Notes under the pieces: model-generated
What the model saw: only the letters and a program-made list of their open reading frames with translations
Told to the model about the DNA's origin: nothing
Databases searched by the model: none
In this document: positions 44,546-54,334 of the stretch, piece by piece
How positions within the stretch are numbered: position 1 is the first letter of the stretch
Layout of the letters: each line of letters begins with the position of its first letter
Source: Chromatiaceae bacterium
GTDB taxonomy: Bacteria; Pseudomonadota; Gammaproteobacteria; Chromatiales; Chromatiaceae
Length of the DNA: 64,000 nt
Direction: 5' to 3'
Assembly: GCA_024235395.1 (NCBI GenBank)
Contig: JACKMK010000002.1
Location: 1 to 64,000 of the forward strand
Program-made: the position numbers and the translations under genes

Positions 44546-45835
44546 GTGGTTATCCAGCGGATCAAAGGCAGCGCGACTGCAGTCGTATTAGTCGGCATCT
44601 TTTCTGGCGCTCATGCGACCAACGGCTATTCGCCGACCGGTTTCGGCGCGGCGAACAAGGGTATCGCGGGGGCCGGGGTCGCCCTGCCTCAGGATGCGCT
44701 GGCCGGTGCCACCAATCCGGCCGGGATGGTGCATGTTGGCGAGCGGCTGGACGTGGGGCTCGCGGTGTTCAATCCACACCGGGGATTCACCGCGGACGAC
44801 AATGGCGCCGCGAACCCACCGCCGCCGAGCGTGCCGGCCGGCAGCTATGACAGTGAGAATGACCTGTTCCTGATCCCGCATTTCGGTTGGAACACGAAAC
44901 TCACCGCGGACAGCAGTATCGGCGTGCTGCTCGGTGCCAACGGCGGCATGAACACCGAATACGACACCGCCGTGTGGCGCAATTTCAGCAACCCTGCAGG
45001 CACCGCGAGCGCACCGACCGGCGTCGACTTTGCGCAGATGTTCATCGGTGTGCCGTATGCGGTGCGGCTCAACGACAGTCACTCGTTTGGGGTGATGCCG
45101 ATCGTTGCCGTGCAGCGCTTCAAGGCCGAGGGACTGGAACCGTTTCGCGCCTTCTCGGTGGCACCTACGAAGCTGACCAACAACGGGTATGACCTCTCCT
45201 GGGGATGGGGGTTGCGGGTCGGCTGGCTTGGCCAGATAAACGACCGGCTGGCACTCGGGGCGTCCGCGCAGACGCGACTGCGCATGCAGCGTTTCGATCG
45301 CTACGAGGGGTTGTTCGCCGAGCAGGGCGACTTCGATGTCCCGCCGACGGTCACCGCCGGCTTCAGCTTCGACGTCACGCCGGACCTGACCCTGGTGGGC
45401 GATTGGCAGCGGATTTTCTACGGCGAGGTGAAATCGCTGAGCAATCCGAACGATACCGTGATCGGACCCGATACGCTGCTGGGGTCGGACGATGGCCTGG
45501 GTTTTGGCTGGCGCGACATCGACATCTTCAAACTCGGGGTCGTTTGGCGCTACAGCCCGCAGTTGACGCTACGAGCCGGCGTGAGCCACGCCGACCAGCT
45601 GTTCAACAACGGTGAGGCCCTGTTCAACGTGCTCGCCCCGGCCACGGTGCGTACCCACGCCAGCCTCGGGATGACCTATCGGCTCGAAGACGGCAATGCG
45701 CTGACGCTGGCGTACACCCGCGCGTTCTTCGAGAGGATCGACGGTGTGAATCCGAATTTCACCGGCCCGCAGACCGGCAGCGCGCAGATGGACCAGCACG
45801 AACTGGAGCTCAGCTGGGCCTGGATCTTCGACTGA
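44546..45835 (+). CDS. FadL/OmpP1-family outer-membrane transport protein
   Basis: A 429-residue outer-membrane beta-barrel of the FadL family. A signal peptide ends at SGAHA|TN, followed by the family N-terminus GYSPTGFGAANKGIAGAGVA and ALAGATNPAGM (the plug region). The protein ends in Phe-Asp after an aromatic-rich strand (LELSWAWIFD). GTG 44546 follows a G-rich ribosome site. Such porins take up long-chain fatty acids or other hydrophobic compounds; substrate unknown. It is monocistronic and convergent with the DUF3549 gene. Confidence 0.88.
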   Translation: MVIQRIKGSATAVVLVGIFSGAHATNGYSPTGFGAANKGIAGAGVALPQDALAGATNPAGMVHVGERLDVGLAVFNPHRGFTADDNGAANPPPPSVPAGSYDSENDLFLIPHFGWNTKLTADSSIGVLLGANGGMNTEYDTAVWRNFSNPAGTASAPTGVDFAQMFIGVPYAVRLNDSHSFGVMPIVAVQRFKAEGLEPFRAFSVAPTKLTNNGYDLSWGWGLRVGWLGQINDRLALGASAQTRLRMQRFDRYEGLFAEQGDFDVPPTVTAGFSFDVTPDLTLVGDWQRIFYGEVKSLSNPNDTVIGPDTLLGSDDGLGFGWRDIDIFKLGVVWRYSPQLTLRAGVSHADQLFNNGEALFNVLAPATVRTHASLGMTYRLEDGNALTLAYTRAFFERIDGVNPNFTGPQTGSAQMDQHELELSWAWIFD

Positions 45836-45855
45836 GCCGCGTGGCTCGGACGCGG

Positions 45856-46896
45856 CTATTCGGGCACCGCGTCGGCGCTCGACACCATGCACGCGAAGGC
45901 CTCACGGGCGGCGCTGCCGATGCGTGCACCGCGCAGCATGTCGCGCAGGGGTACGGCGAGTTCCGGCAGACTGAGCAGGTCGCGAATACCGTGTTCGAAG
46001 GCGGTCTGACCGCGCCCGTTGGCGGCCAGGCGGTCGACGAAGCGGCGTAGCCGGTCCGCATCCAGCAGCGTCTCCCAGGCCCGCCCCGCGATCGCCGCGA
46101 GTACCTCGATGTCGACAGCCGCCGGGTGACCGAGCACGGCATCGACGGCCGCGCCGCGCGCGGCCGGCTCGCGGCCGAATGACAGGCCGCGCACCAGCGC
46201 GGCGATCAATGGGGTGTCGGCGGGTTCATCGGCGAGCGCGCGACGCAGCCGGTTCGCCAGCGCCTCGCTGAGCGGTTCGCCCAGCGGCTGACTCTCCAGG
46301 CAATGGCACAGCGCGATCAGTGGTTCGCGCGGCAGCCGCGGAAGCGCCGCGGTCAGTGGCTTGTCGTGATGCCGACACGCGACGTCGGCGATGCCCTGAT
46401 AGCCGACGAAGCCCCATTGGTCCCAGCCCGGCCCACCTGAGAAATAGTCCAGCGCATGCGCATAGAACCGGGACGCCGGTAGGCCGAGTTCGACGCTGAG
46501 CAGGGCGTGGAACAGCGCCATGCGGTCTTCGCGCGGCTTGAAAGCGTAGGGGTTGTCCTGCAGGAACGCCTGCGGATCGGCACCCGTGCTGCGTGCCTGG
46601 GCCGATTCCAGGAGGCGCCGCAGCAGGTAGTCGCGCCCCGCCTGGACCAACAGCCCCTGTTCGTCGAGGTCGAGGCGCAGAAACCAGATCACCGGTTGAT
46701 CGGGGGTGGCGTCCGAGGTATGCGCGAGCGCCAGCCAGGCCTTGTGTTGCATCGGCGTCGGGTAGGGCTCGCGCGCCTGTTCAAACGCCCGCAGACGGAC
46801 GGGATCGAGCCGCGCGATGCGTCGTCCGAGGTCGTAGGCGCGCACCTGCAGGCCGCTGCCTTCGAGCATTCCGAGCAGCGAGTTGTCGTCAGCCAT
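45856..46896 (-). CDS. DUF3549-family protein
   Basis: A 346-residue cytoplasmic protein of the gammaproteobacterial DUF3549 family, recognised by VRAYDLGRRIARLDP, PYPTPMQHKAWLALAH, VIWFLRLDLDEQGLL and DNPYAFKPREDRMALFHALL. The C-terminal half is all-helical with HEAT-like repeats (RLPREPLIALCHCLE and following). Function unknown. It reads in the same direction as ycgN, 36 bases downstream, so the two may form an operon. Confidence 0.8.
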   Translation of the reverse strand: MADDNSLLGMLEGSGLQVRAYDLGRRIARLDPVRLRAFEQAREPYPTPMQHKAWLALAHTSDATPDQPVIWFLRLDLDEQGLLVQAGRDYLLRRLLESAQARSTGADPQAFLQDNPYAFKPREDRMALFHALLSVELGLPASRFYAHALDYFSGGPGWDQWGFVGYQGIADVACRHHDKPLTAALPRLPREPLIALCHCLESQPLGEPLSEALANRLRRALADEPADTPLIAALVRGLSFGREPAARGAAVDAVLGHPAAVDIEVLAAIAGRAWETLLDADRLRRFVDRLAANGRGQTAFEHGIRDLLSLPELAVPLRDMLRGARIGSAAREAFACMVSSADAVPE

Positions 46897-46932
46897 CCGA
46901 ACGGGCGCAGAAGGGCGTGGATGTTGGCGCGT

Positions 46933-47376
46933 TCATTCGATCCAGTCCACCAGGTGGTCTTCGAGGTCGCCGGCCTCGTCTTCGCTGATCGCGCGCCGGC
47001 AGGCCCGCTGGCCGGCGCGCGCCACGCTGTCTCGGGTGCCCGATATCAACGGGTGCCATGCCGGCAGGTCGCGTCCCTCGGCGAGCAGGCGGTAGGCGCA
47101 GGTGCGCGGCAGCCAGTACGGGTCCTGCAACAGGTCGAAGGTGATCGTCACGCAGTCCGGTACGCGGGCCGCTCTGTGCGCATAGTCGCGGCAGCGGCCG
47201 GTTTCAGAATCGAGGAGGCGGCAGTGGACGTTGGTGTAATAGATCTCGCGCGTGTCCGCGTCCTCGAGCCGGTACAGGCAGCATTTCGCGCAACCGTCGC
47301 ACAGCGATTCCCATTCTTCTTGGCTCATCTCGGCGAGTGGCTTGTGCCACCAGTCGGCCGGCTGGCTTCTTGACAT
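46933..47376 (-). CDS. ycgN: YcgN-family (UPF0260) cysteine cluster protein
   Basis: A 147-residue UPF0260/YcgN protein with a putative metal-binding Cys cluster: CDGCAKCCLYRLED, VHCRLLDSETGRCRDY, VPDCVTITFD and RTCAYRLLAEG. The N-terminal WWHKPLAEMSQEEWESLC is diagnostic. Function unknown; an Fe or Zn cluster is likely from the Cys spacing. It starts next to an AT-rich spacer that probably carries its promoter. Confidence 0.9.
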   Translation of the reverse strand: MSRSQPADWWHKPLAEMSQEEWESLCDGCAKCCLYRLEDADTREIYYTNVHCRLLDSETGRCRDYAHRAARVPDCVTITFDLLQDPYWLPRTCAYRLLAEGRDLPAWHPLISGTRDSVARAGQRACRRAISEDEAGDLEDHLVDWIE

Positions 47377-47417
47377 CTGCCGATTCCGTGCTTGTTGGTA
47401 ATTAAATTAGAGAATAT

Positions 47418-47632
47418 TTATACACAGGCCGCAACACGGGGCGCAAAGTGCTGTGGGTTGCCGCGGTTTTAACAAGTGACGCATGAAAGAGTCTCTGTAA
47501 CATATTGAAGATAAATGCTAATTAATGTTTTGGTCACTTTTTGGTCAATTTAACCCGGGGTGTGCCAGCATGCGGACTTGGCGGCATTGTCTTCATGTTT
47601 CCCACAGAATTTTCCACAGGCAATGTGGAAAA
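47418..47632. promoter_or_regulatory. AT-rich spacer with DnaA-box-like 9-mers and direct repeats
   Basis: The 269-base gap between yqcC and ycgN is markedly AT-rich against a GC-rich background. It contains TTATACACA (47418, exact DnaA-box consensus TTATNCACA). It also has an inverted pair TTTTCCACA (47610) and TGTGGAAAA (47624) that match the relaxed consensus. TTTCCCACA lies at 47598, and two direct copies of TTTTGGTCA sit at 47528 and 47539, one helical turn apart. A DnaA-regulated promoter, a titration site or an origin are possible readings. Confidence 0.4.
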
Positions 47633-47645
47633 AATCCGCGTTCAT

Positions 47646-47990
47646 CTAATTGAGGCCCGCGTCGCGATCACTTAATAAGGTGTCGATGTGACCGAGGATC
47701 ACGATCAGGCGAGCACCGCCGGCATCGTCGTTCTCGTACATCTCTTCGGCCATCGGCCGGATCGCACAATTGGTCGGCAATGGTAGCTGGCGGCACAGCA
47801 GGTCGTGCAGCCGCGGTAGCAGGATCCACTGCAGCCACTGGTCGAAGCTCAGCGTGTCCACCGCAAACGGTTGCTCGCTGCGCAGCGCCTGTGGCGATGG
47901 GGGTTCGAGATCCCAGCGGTCCTGCGCGCGCAGTTCCATCTCGAGCGACTGCAGCAAACGGGTCAGCTCATCGCGCACGTCGGCTCCCAC
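47646..47990 (-). CDS. yqcC: YqcC-family protein (DUF446)
   Basis: A 114-residue cytoplasmic protein of the YqcC/COG3098 family, recognised by QPFAVDTLSFDQWLQWILLPRL followed by PLPTNCAIRPMAEEM. Length equals the E. coli homologue. Function unknown; often linked to tRNA-pseudouridine synthase truC, which is not seen here. Its 5' end lies opposite the upstream region of xerD, giving divergent transcription. Confidence 0.87.
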   Translation of the reverse strand: MGADVRDELTRLLQSLEMELRAQDRWDLEPPSPQALRSEQPFAVDTLSFDQWLQWILLPRLHDLLCRQLPLPTNCAIRPMAEEMYENDDAGGARLIVILGHIDTLLSDRDAGLN

Positions 47991-48107
47991 GGCCTCGAAT
48001 GCGGGTTATCCTTGCACGCGGGTGCGGTGAAATCCACCGCGGCGGACCGAGTGGACGAGTTGGGCCGGCGACCGAATCGGGCAGCAACCGGGCGGGGTGG
48101 CGATACA

Positions 48108-49004
48108 TTGCACGACCGCGATGCGCAATTGATCGAGCGCTTTGCCGACGCGCTATGGATGGAGCGCGGCCTGTCCGCGAATACCCTGCAGGCCTACCAG
48201 TCCGATCTGAGGGACTGCGCGCGCTGGTTGCATGACGGCTCGGCGGATCTCCTCGCTGCGCGGCGCGACCAGTTGCTCGGATATCTGGCGGCCGCGGTCG
48301 ACGCGGCCCTGCATCCGCGCACCAGTGCGCGGCGTCTGTCGAGCCTGCGTCAATTCTACCGGTGGGCGGTGCGTGAACAGCTGGTCGCGTCCGACCCGAG
48401 CGCGCAGATCGATGCGCCGCGGCTTGGTCGTCCCTTGCCCAAGTCGTTGAGTGAGGCCGAGGTGGAAAGGTTACTGTCGGCACCCGATTTCGGCACCGCC
48501 GAAGGGGTGCGCGATCGCGCGATGCTCGAGGTCCTGTATGCCACGGGCTTGAGGGTCTCCGAGCTCGTCGGTCTGCAGCCTGATCAGCTCAATCTCGCGC
48601 ACGGCGTGGTGCGCGTGGTGGGCAAAGGTGGCAAGGAGCGGTTGGTGCCGTTGGGCGACGAGGCAGTCGAGTGGGTAGACCGTTTCGTCGGTACCGCGCG
48701 GCCGGAATTGCTGAGTGGACGGCCCTGCGGCGCACTGTTTCCCACGCGACGTGGTGCGGGGATGACGCGCCAGGCGTTTTGGTATCGGATCAAAAAGCAT
48801 GCTCAGAGCGCCGGTATCCGCCAGGCGCTCTCGCCCCACACGCTGCGGCACGCCTTCGCGACCCATCTGGTCAATCACGGCGCGGACCTGCGCGTGGTGC
48901 AGCTGCTGCTCGGCCACAGCGCGCTGTCGACGACCCAGATCTACACACACGTCGCCCGCGAGCGGTTGCGTGCGCTGCACGCCCGGCACCACCCGCGTGG
49001 CTGA
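48108..49004 (+). CDS. xerD: Site-specific tyrosine recombinase XerD
   Basis: With TTG 48108 the protein has 298 residues, the length of E. coli XerD, and a GGGGTGG ribosome site lies 7 bases upstream; in-frame GTGs at 48027 and 48051 are alternatives. The N-terminal SAM-like domain binds DNA (MERGLSANTLQAYQSDL). The catalytic domain holds the pentad: R in ATGLRVSEL, K in GKGGKERLVPLG, HTLRHAFATHL, and LLGHSALSTTQIYTH with the Tyr nucleophile. LFPTRRGAGMTRQAFWYRIK is XerD-like rather than XerC-like. With XerC it resolves chromosome dimers at dif. Confidence 0.92.
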   Translation: MHDRDAQLIERFADALWMERGLSANTLQAYQSDLRDCARWLHDGSADLLAARRDQLLGYLAAAVDAALHPRTSARRLSSLRQFYRWAVREQLVASDPSAQIDAPRLGRPLPKSLSEAEVERLLSAPDFGTAEGVRDRAMLEVLYATGLRVSELVGLQPDQLNLAHGVVRVVGKGGKERLVPLGDEAVEWVDRFVGTARPELLSGRPCGALFPTRRGAGMTRQAFWYRIKKHAQSAGIRQALSPHTLRHAFATHLVNHGADLRVVQLLLGHSALSTTQIYTHVARERLRALHARHHPRG

Positions 49005-49168
49005 AGTCCCCGGTGTCGACTCAAGGACACGCGCCGCCGGCCGCCCTAGTGGGTTATCGATGACGAGCCGGCCGCGGTGGAAGAATCTTCCGCTCGTTGC
49101 GGCCGGCGGGCACAACAGTGGCCGGCCTATGTGGTAGCCTTGCGGCGGTTTTGTTTCGGAGCCCGGTG

Positions 49169-49651
49169 ATGCCTTCATTTGACGTCGTGTCCGAGGTCGA
49201 TCTGCAAGAGGTACGCAACGCGACCGACCAGGCCAACCGGGAGGTCGGCACACGCTTCGACTTCAAGGGCAGCGAGGCGCACTTCGACCTCGATGGCGCG
49301 GTCGTCACGCTGCATGCGCAAAGCGAGTTTCAACTCGAACAGATGATGGACATCCTGCAAAAGAAGCTGGTCAAGAGGTCGGTGGACATCGATTGTCTCG
49401 AGATCGGAAAGGTCGAGACCGCGAACAACCGGGCACGACAGGCGGTCACAATAAGGCAGGGCATCGACACGGATACGGCGCGCAAGCTCGTCAAGGACAT
49501 CAAGGCCTCCAAGATCAAGGTGCAGGCCCAGATCCAGGGTGAGCAGGTCCGGGTCAGCGGCAAGAATCGCGACGACCTGCAAAGCGTGATCGCGCTGTTG
49601 CGCAAGGGGAGCTTCGGTCTGCCCCTGCAATTCATCAATTTCCGGGATTAG
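49169..49651 (+). CDS. yajQ: YajQ-family nucleotide-binding protein (UPF0234)
   Basis: A 160-residue protein of the YajQ family, some members of which bind c-di-GMP and act as transcription co-regulators. MPSFDVVSEVDLQEVRNA and TRFDFKGSEA at the start, and RKGSFGLPLQFINFRD at the end, are family hallmarks. ATG 49169 gives the standard length; the longer frame upstream overlaps the xerD-yajQ spacer and is not family-like. It is followed 9 bases later by dsbC. The ligand here is unproven. Confidence 0.92.
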   Translation: MPSFDVVSEVDLQEVRNATDQANREVGTRFDFKGSEAHFDLDGAVVTLHAQSEFQLEQMMDILQKKLVKRSVDIDCLEIGKVETANNRARQAVTIRQGIDTDTARKLVKDIKASKIKVQAQIQGEQVRVSGKNRDDLQSVIALLRKGSFGLPLQFINFRD

Positions 49652-49660
49652 CAAACACCC

Positions 49661-50395
49661 ATGAACAAGCTCGTCTTTCTGTTGTGTGCCATATTGGGCA
49701 CCGCGTCTCTGGCCGCGGACATCGACGCCGCGGCAGAGCAGCGCATTCGCAACTCGCTGGCGGTCCTGCTGCCCGGCCTGGTACCGGACACAATCGTCGC
49801 CTCGCCGGTCGGTGATCTCTACGAGGTCACGTTCGGCATGCGGGTGGTGTACGTAACCGGCGACGGCCGCTATCTGCTGTCCGGCAAGCTGATCGATCTC
49901 GAGACGCGTACCGAGATCACCGAGAACCGGCTGTCCGAGTTGAAGCTGAAGGCTCTGGCCGAGGTCGGCGAGGACGAGATGCTGATCTATGGTCCGGACG
50001 ATGCACCTCACACCCTGACGGTGTTCACCGATATCGATTGCGGCTTCTGCCGCAAGCTGCATTCGGAAATGCCCAGTTACAATGCGCAGGGCATACGCAT
50101 CCGCTACCTGTTCTATCCGCGTGCCGGCATCGGTAGCGAGTCCTACGACAAGGCCGTGTCCGTGTGGTGCGCCGATGACCGCCGCGCGGCGATGGATGCC
50201 GCCAAGGCGGGCAAGGCAATCGAGCCGCGCAAATGTGAGAATCCGGTCGCCGAACACTATGCGCTCGGTCAGGCGATGCGCGTACAGGGGACCCCCGCCT
50301 TGGTGCTCGAGGATGGCGAGATGTTGCCCGGGTACCTCCCCGCCGACAAGCTGCGTCGCCTGCTCGATCAGAGCCGGGAAGGCAAGGGTGGTTGA
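49661..50395 (+). CDS. dsbC: Thiol:disulfide interchange protein DsbC
   Basis: A 244-residue periplasmic disulfide isomerase. The signal peptide ends near ASLAA|DI. An N-terminal dimerisation domain (about 20-80) leads to a thioredoxin-fold domain with the active site CGFC at residues 127-130 and the cis-Pro segment VQGTPALVLEDG. A second Cys pair (VWCADD, KCENPV) matches the structural disulfide of DsbC. Linkage of xerD and dsbC is conserved in gammaproteobacteria, here with yajQ inserted between them. Confidence 0.91.
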   Translation: MNKLVFLLCAILGTASLAADIDAAAEQRIRNSLAVLLPGLVPDTIVASPVGDLYEVTFGMRVVYVTGDGRYLLSGKLIDLETRTEITENRLSELKLKALAEVGEDEMLIYGPDDAPHTLTVFTDIDCGFCRKLHSEMPSYNAQGIRIRYLFYPRAGIGSESYDKAVSVWCADDRRAAMDAAKAGKAIEPRKCENPVAEHYALGQAMRVQGTPALVLEDGEMLPGYLPADKLRRLLDQSREGKGG

Positions 50396-50452
50396 TGCGG
50401 CCTAGACCGGCGTTTTTCCCGCTCAATCGCGCTGTGGCGTCCTGATCCGGCG

Positions 50453-51214
50453 ATGGCGATTCACACAATCGACGTGGCGATCCGTTCCCACCAGGGGCTG
50501 GTCCGGACGCGCAACCAGGATTCGTTCCGGGTCGACAACGACCGCGGCGTGATCGTGCTCGCCGACGGCATGGGTGGACACCGCAGTGGCGAAGTGGCCA
50601 GTCGGGTGGCCGCGGATGCGGCGATCGAGGATCTGTTGACCGCACGGCACGACAACAGTACCGCGGACAGCACCCAGAGCCTGTTGCGCGTGGGCCATGC
50701 CGCCGAGGCGGCCAACAAGGCGCTGGTCGACATGTGCGAAGTGCATCCCGAACTCCAAGGCATGGGCACGACCGTGGTGCTGGCGATGTTTCGCGACGGG
50801 CGCATTTACTATGCACATGTCGGCGATTCCCGCCTGTACCGCGTCCGTTACGGTCGTATGCGTCGACTGACGCGGGACCATTCGTTGATTCAACAGATGA
50901 TCGATGACGGCGTGTTCATGAATCGCGCCCAGGCGCGCGAGGCCGGCGTACGGGAGAACGTGTTGACGCGCAGCCTCGGCATGCGACGTCAGGCGGATGT
51001 GGATGTCGGTGACGCGTTGATCGAGCCGGGCGACACCTACCTGGTATGCAGCGACGGTCTGCACGGTCTGGTCCCGGACAACATGATCTCGCGCATCCTG
51101 CGTGATCCACAAGGCGACCTGGAGGAACAGGTTCAGGCGCTGGTAGACGCCGCACTGACCGCCGGCGGCAACGACAACGTCACCTGCATCCTGGCCCGGC
51201 CGCGGCTCGCCTAG
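50453..51214 (+). CDS. PP2C-family Ser/Thr protein phosphatase
   Basis: A 253-residue stand-alone PP2C (PrpC/Stp-like). The metal-binding and catalytic motifs are all present: RTRNQDSF, VLADGMGGH, GMGTTVVLA, HVGDSRLYR, TRDHSLIQQMIDDG, CSDGLHGL and GGNDNVTCIL. No membrane segment, so cytoplasmic. No partner Ser/Thr kinase lies in the window. In related bacteria such phosphatases act with PpkA-type kinases on secretion or envelope targets; the target here is unknown. Confidence 0.9.
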   Translation: MAIHTIDVAIRSHQGLVRTRNQDSFRVDNDRGVIVLADGMGGHRSGEVASRVAADAAIEDLLTARHDNSTADSTQSLLRVGHAAEAANKALVDMCEVHPELQGMGTTVVLAMFRDGRIYYAHVGDSRLYRVRYGRMRRLTRDHSLIQQMIDDGVFMNRAQAREAGVRENVLTRSLGMRRQADVDVGDALIEPGDTYLVCSDGLHGLVPDNMISRILRDPQGDLEEQVQALVDAALTAGGNDNVTCILARPRLA

Positions 51215-51238
51215 CGCGCCCCGGGCGTGCGTCGCCGG

Positions 51239-51562
51239 TCAACGTTCCAACAACTTGCGCTTGTCGGGTTTGCCGTCCCAGTCGGCGGCGTCGGCGGGTG
51301 CGGGTTTGCGTTCGGTGATCACCGGCCAGAGCGCGCACAGTTCGACATTCAACGCAATGAAATCGCGCTGATCCGCCGGCACGTCGTCTTCGGCGAAGAT
51401 CGCGTTGGCCGGACATTCCGGCTCACACAACGCACAATCGATGCACTCATCGGGATCGATCGCGAGGAAGTTCGGGCCCTCGTGAAAACAGTCGACCGGG
51501 CAGACCTCGACGCAGTCGGTGTACTTGCACTTGATGCAGTTCTCGGTGACGACGTATGTCAT
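51239..51562 (-). CDS. fdxA: Seven-iron ferredoxin FdxA
   Basis: A 107-residue ferredoxin of the Azotobacter FdI type with one [3Fe-4S] and one [4Fe-4S] cluster. [14 protein letters not shown], with the non-canonical second-Cys spacing, and [12 protein letters not shown] supply the ligands, and the C-terminal extension ([21 protein letters not shown]) is usual. Its ATG overlaps the mutS stop (ATGA), so it is translated after mutS on the same message. The mutS-fdxA pair is also found in Pseudomonas. Confidence 0.93.
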   Translation of the reverse strand: MTYVVTENCIKCKYTDCVEVCPVDCFHEGPNFLAIDPDECIDCALCEPECPANAIFAEDDVPADQRDFIALNVELCALWPVITERKPAPADAADWDGKPDKRKLLER

Positions 51563-54183
51563 GCCTCCTCCCCGGTCATGCCTCCCTCCGGGTCAGCATT
51601 GCGCAACGCACGCAGTTCGTAAAGCGCTTCGAGTGCCTGTCGCGGCGTCATTTGATCCGGGTCGCACGTCGCGAGGCGTTCCCGCAGCGGGTCGTGCGCC
51701 GCGGGCCGCGCGGCGGGCGCCGCTTGAAACAGCGACAGCTGGCTGGATTCCGCCTGTGCATGCCGTTGTGCCGCCTGCTCCAACTCGCGCAGGCGGCGTC
51801 GGGCCAGATCGATCACCCGCCGCGGTACCCCCGCGAGCGCCGCGACCTGCAGGCCGTAGCTCTGATTGGCCGGACCATCGCGCAACGCATGCAGGAAGAC
51901 GATCCGGTCACCGTGCTCGACCGCGTCGAGATGGACGTTGGCGATGCCCGGGTGCTCGTCGGGCAGCGTCGTCAGTTCGAAGTAGTGGGTGGCAAACAAT
52001 GTGAACGCGCCGATCCGCGTGGCCAGTTCCACCGCGCAGGCCCAGGCCAGCGACAGGCCGTCGAAGGTGCTGGTGCCGCGCCCGATCTCGTCCATCAGCA
52101 CCAGTGAACGGGCGCTCGCGTTGTGCAGGATGTTGGCGGTCTCCTGCATCTCGACCATGAAGGTCGATCGCCCGCCGGCGAGGTCGTCGGACGCGCCGAT
52201 GCGCGAGAAGATGCGGTCGAATGGGCCGAGTTCGGCACTGGCGGCCGGCACAAAACAGCCCGCATAGGCCATCAGCACGATCAGCGCCGACTGGCGCATG
52301 AAGGTCGATTTTCCGCCCATGTTGGGGCCTGTGATGATCAGGATATTGCGCGCGTCGTCCATCGACAGGTCGTTGGCGACAAAGGGCTCTTCGACCACCT
52401 GCTCGACGACCGGGTGGCGACCGCCAACGATGTGCAGGCCGGGCGCAGTGCGGAATGTGGGACGACACAGGTCGAGGCGCTGTGCGCGTTCGCCGAAACA
52501 CGCCAGCACGTCGAGCCGGGCGATGGCCTCGGCGCTCGTCTGCATTGGCGCCAGCGAAGCCGCGAGGCGCGTCAGCAGTTCCTCGTACAGCGCCTTCTCA
52601 CGCTGCAGGGCACGCTCACGTGCCGATAGCACCCGGTCCTCGAAGGCCTTCAGCTCCGGGGTGATGAAACGCTCGGCAGTCTTCAGCGTCTGCCGGCGGA
52701 TATAGTCCCCGGGGACCTTGTCCGCCTTGCTGCGGCCGATCTCGATGTAATAGCCGTGCACCCGGTTGTAGCTGACCTTGAGCGTGTCGATCCCGCTGCG
52801 CTCGCGTTCGCGCCGCTCCAGGTCGACCAGGAACTGGTCGGCGTTCTGCGACAGATCGCGCAGTTCATCGAGTTCGGCGTCGTAGCCGGCAGCCAGTACA
52901 CCGCCATCACGCAACACGACGGGTGGGTTGTCGATCACCGCGCGGGTCAACAGTTCCACCGTCTCCGGGTGCGTGCCGATCTCGCCGGCGAGCGCGATCA
53001 GCTCCGGGTCGTCGATATCGCAAAGTTCGCCCTGCAGCGCCGGCAGGAGCCCGAGGCTGTCGCGCAGCGTTGCGAGGTCGCGTGGCCGGGCGCTGCCCAA
53101 CGCGACGCGTGCCAGGATGCGTTCGACATCGCCGACCCCGCGCAGCACTTCCTGGACCGGCGCAACGCGGTCCGCATCCAGCAGGCTGGCGACGGCCGCG
53201 TGCCGTGCGCGCACCCGCCCCTGATCACGCAGCGGCTGGCTGATCCAACGGCGCAGCAGACGGCCACCCATCGGCGTCGCGGTGCTGTCGAGCAGGCCGG
53301 CGAGGCTTTGTCCGCGTCGGCCGGAGGTCGCCTCGACGATCTCCAGATTGCGCCGGGTCGCGGCGTCTATGACGATCGCGGCATCGTGACGTTCGACCTT
53401 CAATCGGGTGATATGCGGCAGCGCGCTGCGCTGGGTGTCGGCCAGATACTGCAACAGGGCGCCGGCCGCGCCGATCGCCAGTGGCAGATCGTCGCAGCCA
53501 AAACCGCTCAAGTCGCGTACGCCGAACTGGTCGGTAAGCAGGCGCACCGCTGCCGCATGTTCGAAGTGCCACGGTGCACGGCGGGTAACGGCACGCCCTC
53601 CGTTGGTCCAGGCCGGTGCTGCCTGGTCTTCGGGGACCAGGATCTCTGCCGGCGTCAGGCGTTCCAGCTCGCTGTTCAAGGTTTCCTCGCCGACCAGTTG
53701 TTCGACGTGGAAACGCCCACCTGTCAGGTCGAGCCAGGCGAGCCCGGCGACGCCGTCCAGCCGTAACAGCGCGGCCAGCAGATTGTCGCGGCGTTGGTCC
53801 AGCAGAGCCTCGTCGCTGACCGTCCCCGGGGTGACGATACGTACCACCTGCCGCTCCACCGGGCCCTTGCTGGTGGCGGGGTCACCGATCTGCTCGCAGA
53901 TCGCGACCGATTCGCCCAGTCTGACCAGCTTGGCGAGATAGCCCTCCGCCGCGTGAAAGGGCACACCGGCCATCGGGATCGGTTCACCGGCGGACCGGCC
54001 ACGCTGCGTCAGGGTGATGTCCAGCAGATGCGCGGCATGGCGCGCATCGTCGTAGAACAGCTCGTAGAAATCGCCCATGCGGTAGAACACCAGCCGGTCC
54101 GGGTGCTCGGCCTTGATGCGCAGGTATTGCTGCATCATCGGAGTGTGGCTATCTAGCTGGCTGGTAACGGAGCTTTCCGTCAT
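51559..54183 (-). CDS. mutS: DNA mismatch repair protein MutS
   Basis: An 874-residue mismatch-recognition ATPase. The domain I Phe-x-Glu wedge lies in [15 protein letters not shown]. The ATPase shows Walker [10 protein letters not shown], Walker [17 protein letters not shown] and the helix-turn-helix after [10 protein letters not shown]. Near the C-terminus QLSLFQ is a beta-clamp binding motif. ATG 54183 begins the family N-terminus ([17 protein letters not shown]); the longer open frame to 54369 is not family-like. It is coupled to fdxA by a 4-base overlap. Confidence 0.95.
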   Translation of the reverse strand: MTESSVTSQLDSHTPMMQQYLRIKAEHPDRLVFYRMGDFYELFYDDARHAAHLLDITLTQRGRSAGEPIPMAGVPFHAAEGYLAKLVRLGESVAICEQIGDPATSKGPVERQVVRIVTPGTVSDEALLDQRRDNLLAALLRLDGVAGLAWLDLTGGRFHVEQLVGEETLNSELERLTPAEILVPEDQAAPAWTNGGRAVTRRAPWHFEHAAAVRLLTDQFGVRDLSGFGCDDLPLAIGAAGALLQYLADTQRSALPHITRLKVERHDAAIVIDAATRRNLEIVEATSGRRGQSLAGLLDSTATPMGGRLLRRWISQPLRDQGRVRARHAAVASLLDADRVAPVQEVLRGVGDVERILARVALGSARPRDLATLRDSLGLLPALQGELCDIDDPELIALAGEIGTHPETVELLTRAVIDNPPVVLRDGGVLAAGYDAELDELRDLSQNADQFLVDLERRERERSGIDTLKVSYNRVHGYYIEIGRSKADKVPGDYIRRQTLKTAERFITPELKAFEDRVLSARERALQREKALYEELLTRLAASLAPMQTSAEAIARLDVLACFGERAQRLDLCRPTFRTAPGLHIVGGRHPVVEQVVEEPFVANDLSMDDARNILIITGPNMGGKSTFMRQSALIVLMAYAGCFVPAASAELGPFDRIFSRIGASDDLAGGRSTFMVEMQETANILHNASARSLVLMDEIGRGTSTFDGLSLAWACAVELATRIGAFTLFATHYFELTTLPDEHPGIANVHLDAVEHGDRIVFLHALRDGPANQSYGLQVAALAGVPRRVIDLARRRLRELEQAAQRHAQAESSQLSLFQAAPAARPAAHDPLRERLATCDPDQMTPRQALEALYELRALRNADPEGGMTGEEA

Positions 54184-54334
54184 GGTGCTGTGGGCGTGAG
54201 GCGAAAAGAGGTGCCATGGTAAGGCACTGGCGTCTTGCAAGCACCGCGGATCACCCGTGGGGGAAGGTTTGACAGCGGCGATTTGGCGCCGAATCAAGCG
54301 AGCATGAGGGAGGACGAGGCCCGAGCGATCGGTG

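Noticed and set aside
47596..47640. Hairpin TTTTCCACA/TGTGGAAAA as a rho-independent terminator of yqcC
   Set aside because: In the yqcC direction the stem is AT-rich at its base and no separate U-run follows, so DnaA-box-like sites seem the better description.
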